Positions 8,386-16,236 of a stretch of DNA of 64,000 nucleotides are shown in pieces (positions within the stretch are counted from its first letter, which is position 1; each line of letters begins with the position of its first letter). The DNA lies in assembly GCF_039655865.1 (NCBI RefSeq), contig NZ_JBBYXL010000004.1:310001-374000 (forward strand). The letters run 5' to 3'. The stretch comes from Prosthecobacter sp. SYSU 5D2 (GTDB lineage Bacteria; Verrucomicrobiota; Verrucomicrobiia; Verrucomicrobiales; Verrucomicrobiaceae). Below the pieces are notes generated by a model that did no database searches, was not told the origin of the DNA, and worked only from the letters and a program-made list of their open reading frames with translations. The position numbers and the translations under genes are program-made.

Positions 8386-9246
8386 CTATTTTCGCCTCAG
8401 CCGGGCCAACCAGGAACGCGCCATGAAACTGAGCAGGATCCAGATCTTGCGCAGGGGGTGCAGGCGGCAGCGTTTTTCAAAAACCGGATACCTCTCCTTG
8501 TGGAGCTTTTCCAGAATCTCAAAGTACACCTGGCCCATCATGCGCGCCGGCAGCAGGGCATCCCGGTCCTGCGCGGGAAGCAGGCTTGCGGCCTGATCAT
8601 ACATCTGACGCGCACGCTGGTATTCAAAGTCCATGAGCTGGATGAACCTTTGGTTATGCCGCCCCTCCAGGATCTCTTTTTCACTCACGCCAAAGCGTTT
8701 CAAATCCTCCACTGGCAGGTAGATCCGGCCTGTCTCCCGGGCGTCCTGGCCGACGTCGCGGATAATGTTGGTCAATTGCAGGGCGTAACCAAGCTGGATG
8801 GCGTATTCACGCGACTGGGGCTGGGTGGCACCGAATATCTCGGTGCTCACGAGACCGACGACGGAGGCGACTTTGTAACAATAGCCAAGCAACTCGTCAT
8901 AGGTCTCATAGCGCATGTGAATGATATCACTGGCCACGCCATCAATGATCTCCACCAGCCATGCGCGGGGGAAGCCGTATTTGCGAGGCAGAGGCACCAC
9001 CTCATCGAGGACCAGATGACCCGGGGCGAAACCCTCGCTCACACAACGCCGCCAGTGGGCCAGTTCCCGCTCCTTCTCCTCTTCACCCATTACGGTGCTG
9101 TCGGCGATGTCATCCACCACCCTGCAGAAGGCATAAAAGGAAATCATATCTTTCCGTCGCTCCTCCGGCAGACAGGCCAGTGCGAGGGCCAGATTGGACT
9201 TCGCCCGCTGGGCGATCTCGGCTGAAGTGAGGGCAGGGTCAGTCAT
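8386..9246 (-). CDS. Squalene/phytoene synthase family protein, HpnD-like
   Basis: A 286-residue trans-isoprenyl diphosphate synthase (head-to-head class). The first Asp-rich motif is VVDDIAD (residues ~44-50), preceded by the family-typical FYAFCR. The YCYKVASVVG segment lies near residue 128. The second motif is NIIRDVGQDARETGRIYLP near residue 160. The length and RDVGQDA...GRIYLP motif fit HpnD, the presqualene diphosphate synthase of the HpnCDE squalene route used for hopanoids. Phytoene synthase is the alternative. HpnC and HpnE are not adjacent, so the pathway assignment is inference. The upstream membrane-protein gene ends 9 bp away, suggesting co-transcription. Confidence 0.88.
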   Translation of the reverse strand: MTDPALTSAEIAQRAKSNLALALACLPEERRKDMISFYAFCRVVDDIADSTVMGEEEKERELAHWRRCVSEGFAPGHLVLDEVVPLPRKYGFPRAWLVEIIDGVASDIIHMRYETYDELLGYCYKVASVVGLVSTEIFGATQPQSREYAIQLGYALQLTNIIRDVGQDARETGRIYLPVEDLKRFGVSEKEILEGRHNQRFIQLMDFEYQRARQMYDQAASLLPAQDRDALLPARMMGQVYFEILEKLHKERYPVFEKRCRLHPLRKIWILLSFMARSWLARLRRK

Positions 9247-9255
9247 GATGGCGCA

Positions 9256-10353
9256 TCAATTCCCCGCCTCCTCTGGAGCGGCAGCTTTTAAACCATGACG
9301 AATAAGGGCGAGCACAAGAGCTAGAAATAGCCAACTGCGCACTGTGGCAAGCACCAATGCGATCAAGATGCGAATCAATCCCGGCCACAGGCCAGATTCC
9401 GGCAGCAAAGCGTACAGGCTGCGCATGGAAAAATGCACCAGCATCAGCAGCACAGTGGCCGTGATGGCAAAGCCAAGAAGTGGCAGGATCGTCCGGCCAA
9501 AAACATGCGCCAGAACTTCCACCATCGGACTCCAGCCCATGCGGAAACGGGCGATCACCACCGGCACCACCGCAAAGACCAGTGAGGCCTCCACGACCAG
9601 CCATGGCGAGAGGCCGTGTCCGGGCACAGCCAGGGTGCGCCAGGCCAGCAGCCACAGCAGATCCAGCGCCGCCAGCACCAGGATGCCTTGCCAGTGGGAG
9701 AGGCTCCGCTCCAGCGCCAGCCACAGGTCTTTTTCATCACTCGGCTCCACAGGTTCATCCCAGCCCATCACCATCCGGATCATAAAAACTTGCAGGCCCG
9801 CCATCATCCAGGCCTCCGCCAGCCAGCGCAGAAACAGGCGCAGCGTTTCCATCCATTCAGGCATCAGCTTGAGGCTGCTCATCACCTCCAGCGCCAGCCA
9901 GCACCAAGAAAGGAGAACCGTTAACACGAGTGCCCAAAACACACCGGGACGCTTGCGCCGTGAATGATAACGGTAAGGGAACTTCTTCACCCGCCAGAGC
10001 AGCAGCGGCAGCAGAAAGGGCACTGCCAGCGCTGCCGGCCAGGGAGGAAAGAATCCATGCGTCAGGGCAGCCACTTCCATGGCAGCCGCAGGCAGCATGG
10101 CAAGCATTCCCCGCCAGGCAGTCAGCGCTCCCACCATCCCTTCCATCGGGATCGCCCATGGAGCCAGGGAGCCTGACCTGAGTTGCAGCGCAGCCATCAT
10201 CGGCACCAGCCATCCAAAGGATTGCAGCATGTCCCATGCATCTGAAAAACAGTCCCTCAGCGGATGCCATTTTAAATGCAGCATCAGTCCGGCACCCAGC
10301 GCTGCCAGGACCGCAAAGGTCTGGAGCCAGAGAGTGTGCGAGGGGTCTGTCAT
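9256..10353 (-). CDS. Polytopic membrane protein of unknown function
   Basis: About 365 residues from the ATG at 10353 (MTDPSHTLWLQTF). The frame stays open 31 codons further to 10446, but that extension overlaps the DnaA-box region and is not hydrophobic, so the shorter start is preferred. Roughly eight transmembrane segments are visible, including LQTFAVLAALGAGLML, FLLPLLLW, VFWALVLTVLLSWCWLAL, GILVLAALDLLWLLAW and the C-terminal LVLATVRSWLFLALVLALI. A basic loop (KKFPYRYHSRRKRPG) lies between helices 3 and 4. No family was recognised. It immediately precedes the HpnD-like gene with a 9-bp gap, so a link to isoprenoid lipids or membrane assembly is possible but unproven. Confidence 0.75.
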   Translation of the reverse strand: MTDPSHTLWLQTFAVLAALGAGLMLHLKWHPLRDCFSDAWDMLQSFGWLVPMMAALQLRSGSLAPWAIPMEGMVGALTAWRGMLAMLPAAAMEVAALTHGFFPPWPAALAVPFLLPLLLWRVKKFPYRYHSRRKRPGVFWALVLTVLLSWCWLALEVMSSLKLMPEWMETLRLFLRWLAEAWMMAGLQVFMIRMVMGWDEPVEPSDEKDLWLALERSLSHWQGILVLAALDLLWLLAWRTLAVPGHGLSPWLVVEASLVFAVVPVVIARFRMGWSPMVEVLAHVFGRTILPLLGFAITATVLLMLVHFSMRSLYALLPESGLWPGLIRILIALVLATVRSWLFLALVLALIRHGLKAAAPEEAGN

Positions 10354-10427
10354 GCGAGGGTAGCGTATCCCTGCTGCAAAGTGGGCTTGCTGCCAAGAAG
10401 GGGTTTCAAGAAGCATGCCAGGAATCA

Positions 10428-10612
10428 CTTTCACACAGCTTCCCACAGCCTATTCACAGCTTATTCACCAGTTGTGCAGAGATGGTTAAGGAGTGGGTAT
10501 GATAATTTTTAACATGCCGCCGCCGGAAAGCAGGAAAGTTTAAAATTAAGCTCAAGATTTGCTTGTGGAGCGTGTCGTTTTCGACATACACAAGAGTAGA
10601 TTTTAAAAACAA
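10428..10612. promoter_or_regulatory. Candidate oriC / dnaA control region: phased DnaA-box-like sites and AT-rich stretch
   Basis: Four CAC-containing sites follow each other: TTTCACACA, CTTCCCACA, CTATTCACA and TTATTCACC. Their CAC trinucleotides begin at 10434, 10444, 10455 and 10466, so they are one helical turn apart (10, 11, 11 bp). Against TTATNCACA the last two match 8 of 9. An AT-rich stretch follows (about 10498-10560, including ATAATTTTTAAC and GTTTAAAATTAAG), then a perfect small palindrome TGTCGTTTTCGACA at 10573-10586. Gene direction diverges here: all minus on the left, dnaA plus on the right. This may be the chromosomal origin or only an autoregulatory dnaA promoter. Confidence 0.55.
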
Positions 10613-12172
10613 ATGACGGCGCTGCATTCCCCCCCGAATCAGCGCCGCCTTTGTCCCTTCCCGAACTTTCCCGACCCGCATCAACCACCTATGGAGACCG
10701 ACCATGAAGAACACCCCGCCCCCCCCTCCATATCCGGCCAAGAAAATGATGTGCCGTCACACCTGCATCTCCAGCCCACCGCCTGGGACCAGATCTGCAC
10801 CATCCTGCTGAAGAAGCTTGGCCAGGACAACTTCCAGCGTTGCTTTTCAGGCACCACCGCGCGCATCGCTGACGGGCATCGTTTCATCGTCAATGTGCCG
10901 AACCCGATCCATCAGCTCTGGATCGAAAGCAACTTCGCCGGCACATTGGCAGATGCGGCAGCAGAGGTGCTTGGCACCGCTGCCACCATTGAATACAGCA
11001 TCGCCAATGACACCCAGCCCGGCTTTCCGGTCGCGACCCAGCCACAGCTCAAGGCCGCGCGCGTCATCAGCACCCGGCAAGACGGTGACCGCCCTCTGGC
11101 CAGCCCGCATGTCACGGCCGAGGTCAGTTCCTCCCGCTCCTTTGCGGATGCCGGCCTGAATCTCAAATTCAACTTCGACAGCTTCGTCGTTGGTACCAAT
11201 TGCAGCTACTCCGCCGCCGTCGCACGCGCTGTGTCTGAAAAGCCGGGCCGTATTTACAACCCGCTGTTCTTCTACGGGGCTACCGGTCTTGGCAAAACCC
11301 ACCTCATGCAGGCTATCGGCCAGGAGGTGCTGATGCGCAAAAAGAAGGCCATCGTGCGTTATGTCACGTCAGAGCAGTTCACGAATGAGTTCGTCGAGGC
11401 CATCAAGAAACACAGCTTCACCCAGTTCCGTCAAAAATACCGTAAGGTGGACGTCCTGCTGATTGACGATGTACATTTCTTTGAAGGCAAGGACAGCACC
11501 CAGGAGGAGTTCTTCCACACCTTCAACGAGCTGTTCAACAACGCCAAGCAGATTGTCCTGGCCAGCGACCGACCGCCGAGTGAAATCAAGAATCTCGAAA
11601 GCCGTCTCGTCTCCCGTTTTGAATGGGGTCTCACCACCCAGATCCAGACGCCGGACTTCGAAACCCGCGTGGCCATCCTGCGCCGCAAGATGAGCGACTT
11701 CAATGTCTCGCTGGACCCGTGGATTCTTGAGTTCATCGCCCAGCGCGTCCGCACGAACGTGCGCCGCCTGGAAGGTGCTCTCATGCGGGTTGCGGCCCAT
11801 GTCTCCCTGGAAGGCAGCATGCAGAATGAGTCCACCCTGGCCGCCTTCCTTCATGACGTCATTGATGAAGAGCCCACGAAGTCCATCACTGTGGACCGCG
11901 TGCAACGCGCCGTGGCCAACCAGTATGACCTCCGGGTCAGCGACCTCACCGGCCCGCGCCGCCCCAAGAACATTGCCGAGGCACGCCAGGTGGCCATGTA
12001 CCTGACACGTCACATGATCAAGCTGCCGCTCATTCAGATCGGCGAAGAATTCGGTGGTCGCGACCACGGCACCGTCATTCATGCCTGCAAAGTCATCACC
12101 CAGCGAATGAGCGAAACCCATGACTTCCGCGCCATGGTGGACCGCCTGAGCGCCAAGCTGAAAGAGGCATAA
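10613..12172 (+). CDS. dnaA: Chromosomal replication initiator DnaA
   Basis: Up to 519 residues. Domain I (WDQICTILLKKLGQDNFQRCFSG, residues ~58-80) binds helicase and partners. A variable linker spans ~130-180. The AAA+ domain has Walker A GATGLGKTH (222-230), Walker B VLLIDDVHFF (~283) and sensor segment VLASDRPPSEIKNLE. Domain IV ends with the DnaA signature GEEFGGRDHGTVIHACKVI, which binds DnaA boxes. The ATG at 10613 gives a 26-residue basic/proline-rich extension; the ATG at 10691 (METDHEEHPAPP) is an equally plausible start and gives a more usual length. It lies directly after the DnaA-box-like array, which probably autoregulates it. Confidence 0.98.
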   Translation: MTALHSPPNQRRLCPFPNFPDPHQPPMETDHEEHPAPPSISGQENDVPSHLHLQPTAWDQICTILLKKLGQDNFQRCFSGTTARIADGHRFIVNVPNPIHQLWIESNFAGTLADAAAEVLGTAATIEYSIANDTQPGFPVATQPQLKAARVISTRQDGDRPLASPHVTAEVSSSRSFADAGLNLKFNFDSFVVGTNCSYSAAVARAVSEKPGRIYNPLFFYGATGLGKTHLMQAIGQEVLMRKKKAIVRYVTSEQFTNEFVEAIKKHSFTQFRQKYRKVDVLLIDDVHFFEGKDSTQEEFFHTFNELFNNAKQIVLASDRPPSEIKNLESRLVSRFEWGLTTQIQTPDFETRVAILRRKMSDFNVSLDPWILEFIAQRVRTNVRRLEGALMRVAAHVSLEGSMQNESTLAAFLHDVIDEEPTKSITVDRVQRAVANQYDLRVSDLTGPRRPKNIAEARQVAMYLTRHMIKLPLIQIGEEFGGRDHGTVIHACKVITQRMSETHDFRAMVDRLSAKLKEA

Positions 12173-12204
12173 ACATTGGCCAGAAGATGGCGAAGTGAAG
12201 CGTA

Positions 12205-12221
12205 TTGAGTCTCCTCCATGA
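12205..12221 (+). promoter_or_regulatory. 17-bp leader shared with the SGNH hydrolase gene (copy 1)
   Basis: TTGAGTCTCCTCCATGA spans the start codon (ATG 12218-12220) of the acyl-esterase-like gene. The identical 17 bases occur at 34800-34816 around the start of another secreted hydrolase. The CTCCTCC placed directly before ATG resembles the anti-Shine-Dalgarno sequence rather than a Shine-Dalgarno sequence, so it is not an ordinary ribosome binding site. Its function is unknown. Confidence 0.55.
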
Positions 12222-13312
12222 CTCGTGCTTTTCTCTTCGCCATTTTTGTGTCCACCGCGGGCGCTGCCGACCCGCTATGGGAATCCATCGTCCCCTCTTT
12301 CCAGCCGCCTTTAGAATACGCCGGCAAGATGGGAGAATACCCTTCCCCTTTGAAGTTTAAAGACGGTCGCGAGGTCAAAACACCCGCCGAATGGCAGCAG
12401 CGCCGCCGGGAGATCCGCCAGGAGTGGCATGCCATCATGGGGGAATGGCCTGCCATGGTGGAGAAGCCCAAGCTTGAGATCCTTGAAACCACAAAGCGCG
12501 AGAACTTCACCCAGCACCGCATCCGCCTGCAAATCGCCACCGAGCAGACCGGCGATGGTTATCTCCTCATCCCTGAGGGCAAGGGTCCATTCCCTGCTGT
12601 CTTTGTTCCCTTTTATGATCCCGAGACCAGTATCGGCCTGTCCGGCAAGCCCTTGCGAGACTTCGCCTATCAGCTCACCAAGCGCGGATTTGTCACCCTT
12701 TCCATCGGCTCCCCCGGTGGCGATGCCCGCCTGCCGGTGCTGACCGCCGGGGCCAAATGCCAGCCGCTGAGCTACCTAGGTTACGTCTCCGCCAATGCCT
12801 GGACCGCCCTCTCCCAACGCCCGGAAGTGGATGCCAAGCGCATCGGCATCATGGGCCATTCTTACGGAGGCAAGTGGGCCATGTTCGGTGCCTGCCTGTG
12901 GGACAAATATGCCTGCGGAGTCTGGTCAGATCCCGGCATCGTCTTTGATGAAACCCGCCAGAGCATCAACTACCAGGAGCCCTGGTATCTCGGCTACGAT
13001 CCCGCCGTGACCCGGAAGAGGGGTCTCATCAGCGCGGACAGCCCACGCACGGGTGCTTATAAAACCCTCATCGAACGCGGACATGACCTTGTGGAATTTC
13101 AGGCCCTCATGGCCCCCCGTCCCTTCCTCGTCTCCGGCGGTGCCGAAGATCCCCCCAAGCGCTGGATGCCGCTGAACCACATCATCCAAGTGAATCATTT
13201 GTTAGGCCAAAAACACGGCGTCGCCATGACTAACAGGCCGGACCATTCCCCCACTCCCGAATCCAACCAGCACGTTTACCGCTTTTTGGAGTGGGCGCTG
13301 AGGCCCCGGTAA
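12218..13312 (+). CDS. Secreted alpha/beta-hydrolase, acetyl-esterase / glucuronoyl-esterase-like
   Basis: A 364-residue protein with a short signal peptide (AFLFAIFVSTAGAA). The alpha/beta-hydrolase nucleophile elbow is GHSYGG (near residue 212), after the RIGIMGHS strand. The probable catalytic His is in the C-terminal RPDHSPTPESNQHVYRFLEW. The N-terminal region contains WQQRRREIRQEWHAIMGEWP, typical of the large secreted esterase family of Verrucomicrobiota and Planctomycetota annotated as acetylxylan esterase or dienelactone-hydrolase-like. The likely role is deacylation of plant or algal polysaccharide in the periplasm (inference). It starts 45 bp after dnaA but has its own unusual leader, so independent control is possible. 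Confidence 0.85.
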   Translation: MTRAFLFAIFVSTAGAADPLWESIVPSFQPPLEYAGKMGEYPSPLKFKDGREVKTPAEWQQRRREIRQEWHAIMGEWPAMVEKPKLEILETTKRENFTQHRIRLQIATEQTGDGYLLIPEGKGPFPAVFVPFYDPETSIGLSGKPLRDFAYQLTKRGFVTLSIGSPGGDARLPVLTAGAKCQPLSYLGYVSANAWTALSQRPEVDAKRIGIMGHSYGGKWAMFGACLWDKYACGVWSDPGIVFDETRQSINYQEPWYLGYDPAVTRKRGLISADSPRTGAYKTLIERGHDLVEFQALMAPRPFLVSGGAEDPPKRWMPLNHIIQVNHLLGQKHGVAMTNRPDHSPTPESNQHVYRFLEWALRPR

Positions 13313-13371
13313 GCGCATTCCTCCCTACCCCCACCCTTGGCAACCCGCCAAAACTGTGCCACAACCATCCC

Positions 13372-14355
13372 ATGTCTCTCTGCCTGTCCTTCCCCAAAAC
13401 CGGCAACCCTGCCGATGTCCTTGAACTCATCGACCGCCCCCTTGCCCCTCTCACCGGTCACGACGTGCGCGTACACATGCGCTACGCTCCCATCAACCCC
13501 GCGGATCTGAACTACATCGAGGGCACCTATGGTCGCGCCGCCCACCCTCCTGCGGTCCCCGGCCACGAGGCCTGTGGCGAGGTGGAAGAAGTCGGCCCCC
13601 TGGTCACCTCTCTGGAAAAAGGCGATGTCGTCATCCCCCTCCTCGGTGTCGGCTGCTGGAGCCAGCACCTCACCGCTGCGGAACTCCACTTCGCCAAACT
13701 GCCTCCAGGCATTGACCGAGTTCAAGCCGCAATGCTGCGCGTCAACCCGGTCACTGCCTGGCATCTCCTGAAGAAGTTTGTGGACCTTCCAGAAGGCGGC
13801 TGGGTGGCCCAAAACGCCGCCAATTCCGGCGTTGGTCGCGCATTCATTCAGATCGCCAAGAGCCTCGGCCTTCGCACGGTCAATTTCGTCCGTCGTGCGG
13901 AGCTCATTCCTGAGCTGCTCACCCTGGGTGCAGACTTTGTTTTCCTGGATGATGAAGGTGGCCTGGCCGCTGCCAAACAGATGCTGAAGGATGAAAAGGT
14001 CAGCCTCGCCACCAATGCCGTTGGCGGCGACAGCGCCATCCGGCTCATGGACCTGCTGTCCCCCGGTGGCACCCTGGTCACCTACGGAGCCATGAGCCGC
14101 CTCAGCCTGAAGGTGCCTAACAAATTTTTGATCTTCAAAAATCTCAAGCTCGAAGGTCTGTGGATCAGCCGCTGGTTTGAGGAGTCCGGCAGTGCCGAGC
14201 TGGCCGAAGTGCTGGAACCGCTGGCCAGGATGGTAGCGCATGGAGAGATCGTCACCGCTGTGGATGAGATCTTCCCCCTCACCGACTTCCGCAAGGCCAT
14301 CCTCCGTGCCCAGGAAGGCGGCCGCTCCGGCAAGATCATTCTCGACCTGGCCTAA
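13372..14355 (+). CDS. MDR-family oxidoreductase, 2-enoyl thioester reductase (ETR/MECR)-like
   Basis: A 327-residue medium-chain dehydrogenase/reductase lacking the catalytic-zinc Cys/His set. Distinctive features are APINPADLNYIEGTYG near residue 42, VPGHEACGEVEEVG near residue 60, the nucleotide-binding NAANSGVGRAFIQIAKS near residue 150 (in place of the GxGxxG of ordinary quinone reductases), and NAVGGDSAIRLMDLL. The NPxDxNxIxGxY and NxxNSxVG patterns fit the NADPH-dependent 2-enoyl-ACP/CoA reductases of the Etr1/MECR group; zinc-free quinone oxidoreductase is the alternative. The ATG at 13372 (MSLCLSFPK) is preferred over one 27 codons upstream that would overlap the previous gene. Its stop overlaps the next start (TAATG). 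Confidence 0.85.
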   Translation: MSLCLSFPKTGNPADVLELIDRPLAPLTGHDVRVHMRYAPINPADLNYIEGTYGRAAHPPAVPGHEACGEVEEVGPLVTSLEKGDVVIPLLGVGCWSQHLTAAELHFAKLPPGIDRVQAAMLRVNPVTAWHLLKKFVDLPEGGWVAQNAANSGVGRAFIQIAKSLGLRTVNFVRRAELIPELLTLGADFVFLDDEGGLAAAKQMLKDEKVSLATNAVGGDSAIRLMDLLSPGGTLVTYGAMSRLSLKVPNKFLIFKNLKLEGLWISRWFEESGSAELAEVLEPLARMVAHGEIVTAVDEIFPLTDFRKAILRAQEGGRSGKIILDLA

Positions 14356-15260
14356 TGACTTTTTCCAAATCATTGGCTATGCCATCCCGTCGCGCATTTC
14401 TTCATCAGGGTTCCCTCTGCCTGGCCGGGCTCGGTACGGGCCGCGTTCTCGCTGCTGATTCCTCTGTCAAGCCCACGCTCCGTGTCGGCCTGATGACCGA
14501 CCTGCACTACGCAGACAAGGACTCCACCAAAACCCGCTTCTACCGTGAAGCCCTGGGCAAGCTGGATGAAGCCGTCGCCTTCATGAACCAGGAAAAACCC
14601 GCCTGCGTCATCGAGCTGGGGGACTTCATTGACCAGGCTCCCAGTGTGGAACAGGAGCTGGAATGGCTGAAAACCATGGAGCAGCACTACGCCCGCCTGA
14701 CCATGCCCCGCCATTATGTGCTCGGCAACCACTGCGTGGGCACCCTGACGAAAGCCGAATTTGCCGCGCACACCGGAGCCGCGCTTTCCGGTTACAGCTC
14801 CTTTGAGCAAAACGGCATCCGCTTCATCCTGCTGGACGCCTGTTTTCGTGAAGACGGCATCGCCTATGGCCGCAGTAATTTTCACTGGAAAGACTGCCAC
14901 ATCCCCGCGCAGGAGCAGGCCTGGCTGAAGGATGAGCTCGCCCGCGCCACCGGCCCTGTCATCATCCTGGCCCATCAGCGTCTGGACCTGGACGCCGCGC
15001 ATGCCGTCAAGAATGCCGCCGAAGTGCGCGCTCTTTTGGAGAAGTCCAAAAAGGTCCTCGCCGTCTTCCAGGGTCATTCCCACAAAAACGACCTCCAGGA
15101 GATCAACGGTATACCTTACTGCACCCTCGCCGCCATGATCGAGGGCACAGGCCCGGAAAACAACAGCTACACCCTGCTGGATATCCTGCCCGACAGCTCC
15201 CTGCGGCTCAACGGTTTCCGCAAGCAGACCAGCCGCACCCTCAAAGCTGAAAAAGCATGA
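14355..15260 (+). CDS. Secreted calcineurin-like metallophosphoesterase
   Basis: A 301-residue protein. The N-terminus carries a Tat-like signal (MPSRRAFLHQGSLCLAGLGTG if started at the second Met, 14379). The metallophosphoesterase blocks appear in order: MTDLHYAD (D-x-H), ELGDFID (GD), LGNHC (GNH), ILAHQ and the C-terminal GHSHKND (GHxH). These form the di-metal centre that hydrolyses phosphomonoesters or diesters. It overlaps the upstream MDR gene (TAATG) and the downstream propeller-like gene (ATGA), so the three are translationally coupled. The Tat signal indicates export of a folded metalloenzyme. The substrate is unknown; phosphate scavenging or purple-acid-phosphatase-like activity is plausible. 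Confidence 0.9.
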   Translation: MTFSKSLAMPSRRAFLHQGSLCLAGLGTGRVLAADSSVKPTLRVGLMTDLHYADKDSTKTRFYREALGKLDEAVAFMNQEKPACVIELGDFIDQAPSVEQELEWLKTMEQHYARLTMPRHYVLGNHCVGTLTKAEFAAHTGAALSGYSSFEQNGIRFILLDACFREDGIAYGRSNFHWKDCHIPAQEQAWLKDELARATGPVIILAHQRLDLDAAHAVKNAAEVRALLEKSKKVLAVFQGHSHKNDLQEINGIPYCTLAAMIEGTGPENNSYTLLDILPDSSLRLNGFRKQTSRTLKAEKA

Positions 15261-16114
15261 TGCTCCGCCGGGCCATGTTCAACCTGTTGCCGGTGTTTGT
15301 TTGCACCAGCCTAATCGCAGCCGATAAAACCAAGGAGGACGTCCCGCTCATCACCACCGGCACCTGGAAGCATGAAGAGCTGAAACGTTTCCAAGCCCCC
15401 GAGGCCAACCAGGGCGTGGCTGCGGATGATGAGCATATCTACGTCATCACCAACCGCGCCTTGGGCAAGTATCGCAAAGACACCCTGGAGCGTGTCAACG
15501 GCTGGAAAGACGAAGAGGGTGGCCCTTTCATCCACATGAATGCCGGCATCATCCATGACGGAAAGCTCCTGTGCGCCCACTCCAATTTTCCCGGCACTCC
15601 GATGACCAGTTCCATCGAGATCTTTGATCCCCAAACGATGACCCACATCGGCAGCCTCAGCCTCGGCATCGATTCCGGCTCCCTCACCTGGATCACCTGG
15701 TACGACGGACATTGGTATGCCTGCTTCGCCCATTACGCCAAAAGCCAGCCCGCGACCGGCCGCGACCCCGCCTGGACAGAGCTCGTTCGTTTCGATACCG
15801 AATGGCGGCGCACCGGCGGCTGGGTGTTCCCCAAACGCATCATCGAGATCTTCGGCAGTTCCAGCAGCTCCGGCGGCAGCATCGCCCCGGACGGCACCCT
15901 CTTTATCACCGGCCATGACGCCCGCCAGCTCTTTGTCCTGCGCTTCCCCAAAGCTGGCTCCGTCCTGGAATGGACCGACACCATCCCCATCACCGCCGCC
16001 GGCCAGGCCTTCGCCTGGGACCCCGTGCAGCCCGGCGTCTTCTACAGCATCCTCCGCAGCAGCAAGGAGGTAGTCGTCTCGCGGATCGTACAGTACGCAT
16101 CACTCTCCGAGTGA
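15257..16114 (+). CDS. Secreted beta-propeller-like protein of unknown function
   Basis: A 285-residue protein with a signal peptide (LLPVFVCTSLIAA). The mature part alternates short beta-strand-like blocks, each ending in a Tyr/Asp-rich turn: GVAADDEHIYVITNRALGKY, GIIHDGKLLCAHSN, LTWITWYDGHWYACFAHY, GSIAPDGTLFITGHDARQLFVLRFP and GQAFAWDPVQPGVFYSI. That spacing suggests a 5- or 6-bladed beta-propeller with no catalytic motif visible. It overlaps the metallophosphoesterase by ATGA and is probably made with it, perhaps as a partner or extracellular binding protein (inference). Its last codons and stop (VQYASLSE) lie inside the hairpin repeat at 16088-16117, so the C-terminus may have been rewritten by the repeat. 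Confidence 0.75.
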   Translation: MMLRRAMFNLLPVFVCTSLIAADKTKEDVPLITTGTWKHEELKRFQAPEANQGVAADDEHIYVITNRALGKYRKDTLERVNGWKDEEGGPFIHMNAGIIHDGKLLCAHSNFPGTPMTSSIEIFDPQTMTHIGSLSLGIDSGSLTWITWYDGHWYACFAHYAKSQPATGRDPAWTELVRFDTEWRRTGGWVFPKRIIEIFGSSSSSGGSIAPDGTLFITGHDARQLFVLRFPKAGSVLEWTDTIPITAAGQAFAWDPVQPGVFYSILRSSKEVVVSRIVQYASLSE

Positions 16115-16236
16115 TGAGTTGTCCGACCTCGAAATTCACTCAATCACCAAACTTCCTTCCACTGCCTTCTCAAAATTCTGAAGGCAAAGCACCCGCTGGA
16201 TGCATCGCATCACTCGGAGAGTGATGACTACTGTAC
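16088..16236. repeat. Paired inverted hairpin element between two convergent genes (REP/BIME- or MITE-like)
   Basis: The two 30-bp ends (16088-16117 and 16207-16236) are inverted copies that agree at 27 of 30 positions. Each holds GTACAGTA next to a self-complementary hairpin CATCACTC-TCC-GAGTGATG. The centre contains another small stem (GCCTTC...GAAGGC, 16173-16194). The stop codons of both convergent genes (TGA 16112-16114 on plus, TAG 16230-16228 on minus) lie inside the ends. A related single copy follows the helicase gene at 31591-31616. Confidence 0.75.

Noticed and set aside
13276-14373. A 365-codon open frame antisense to the MDR oxidoreductase.
   Set aside because: Covered by a clear enoyl-reductase-type gene on the plus strand.
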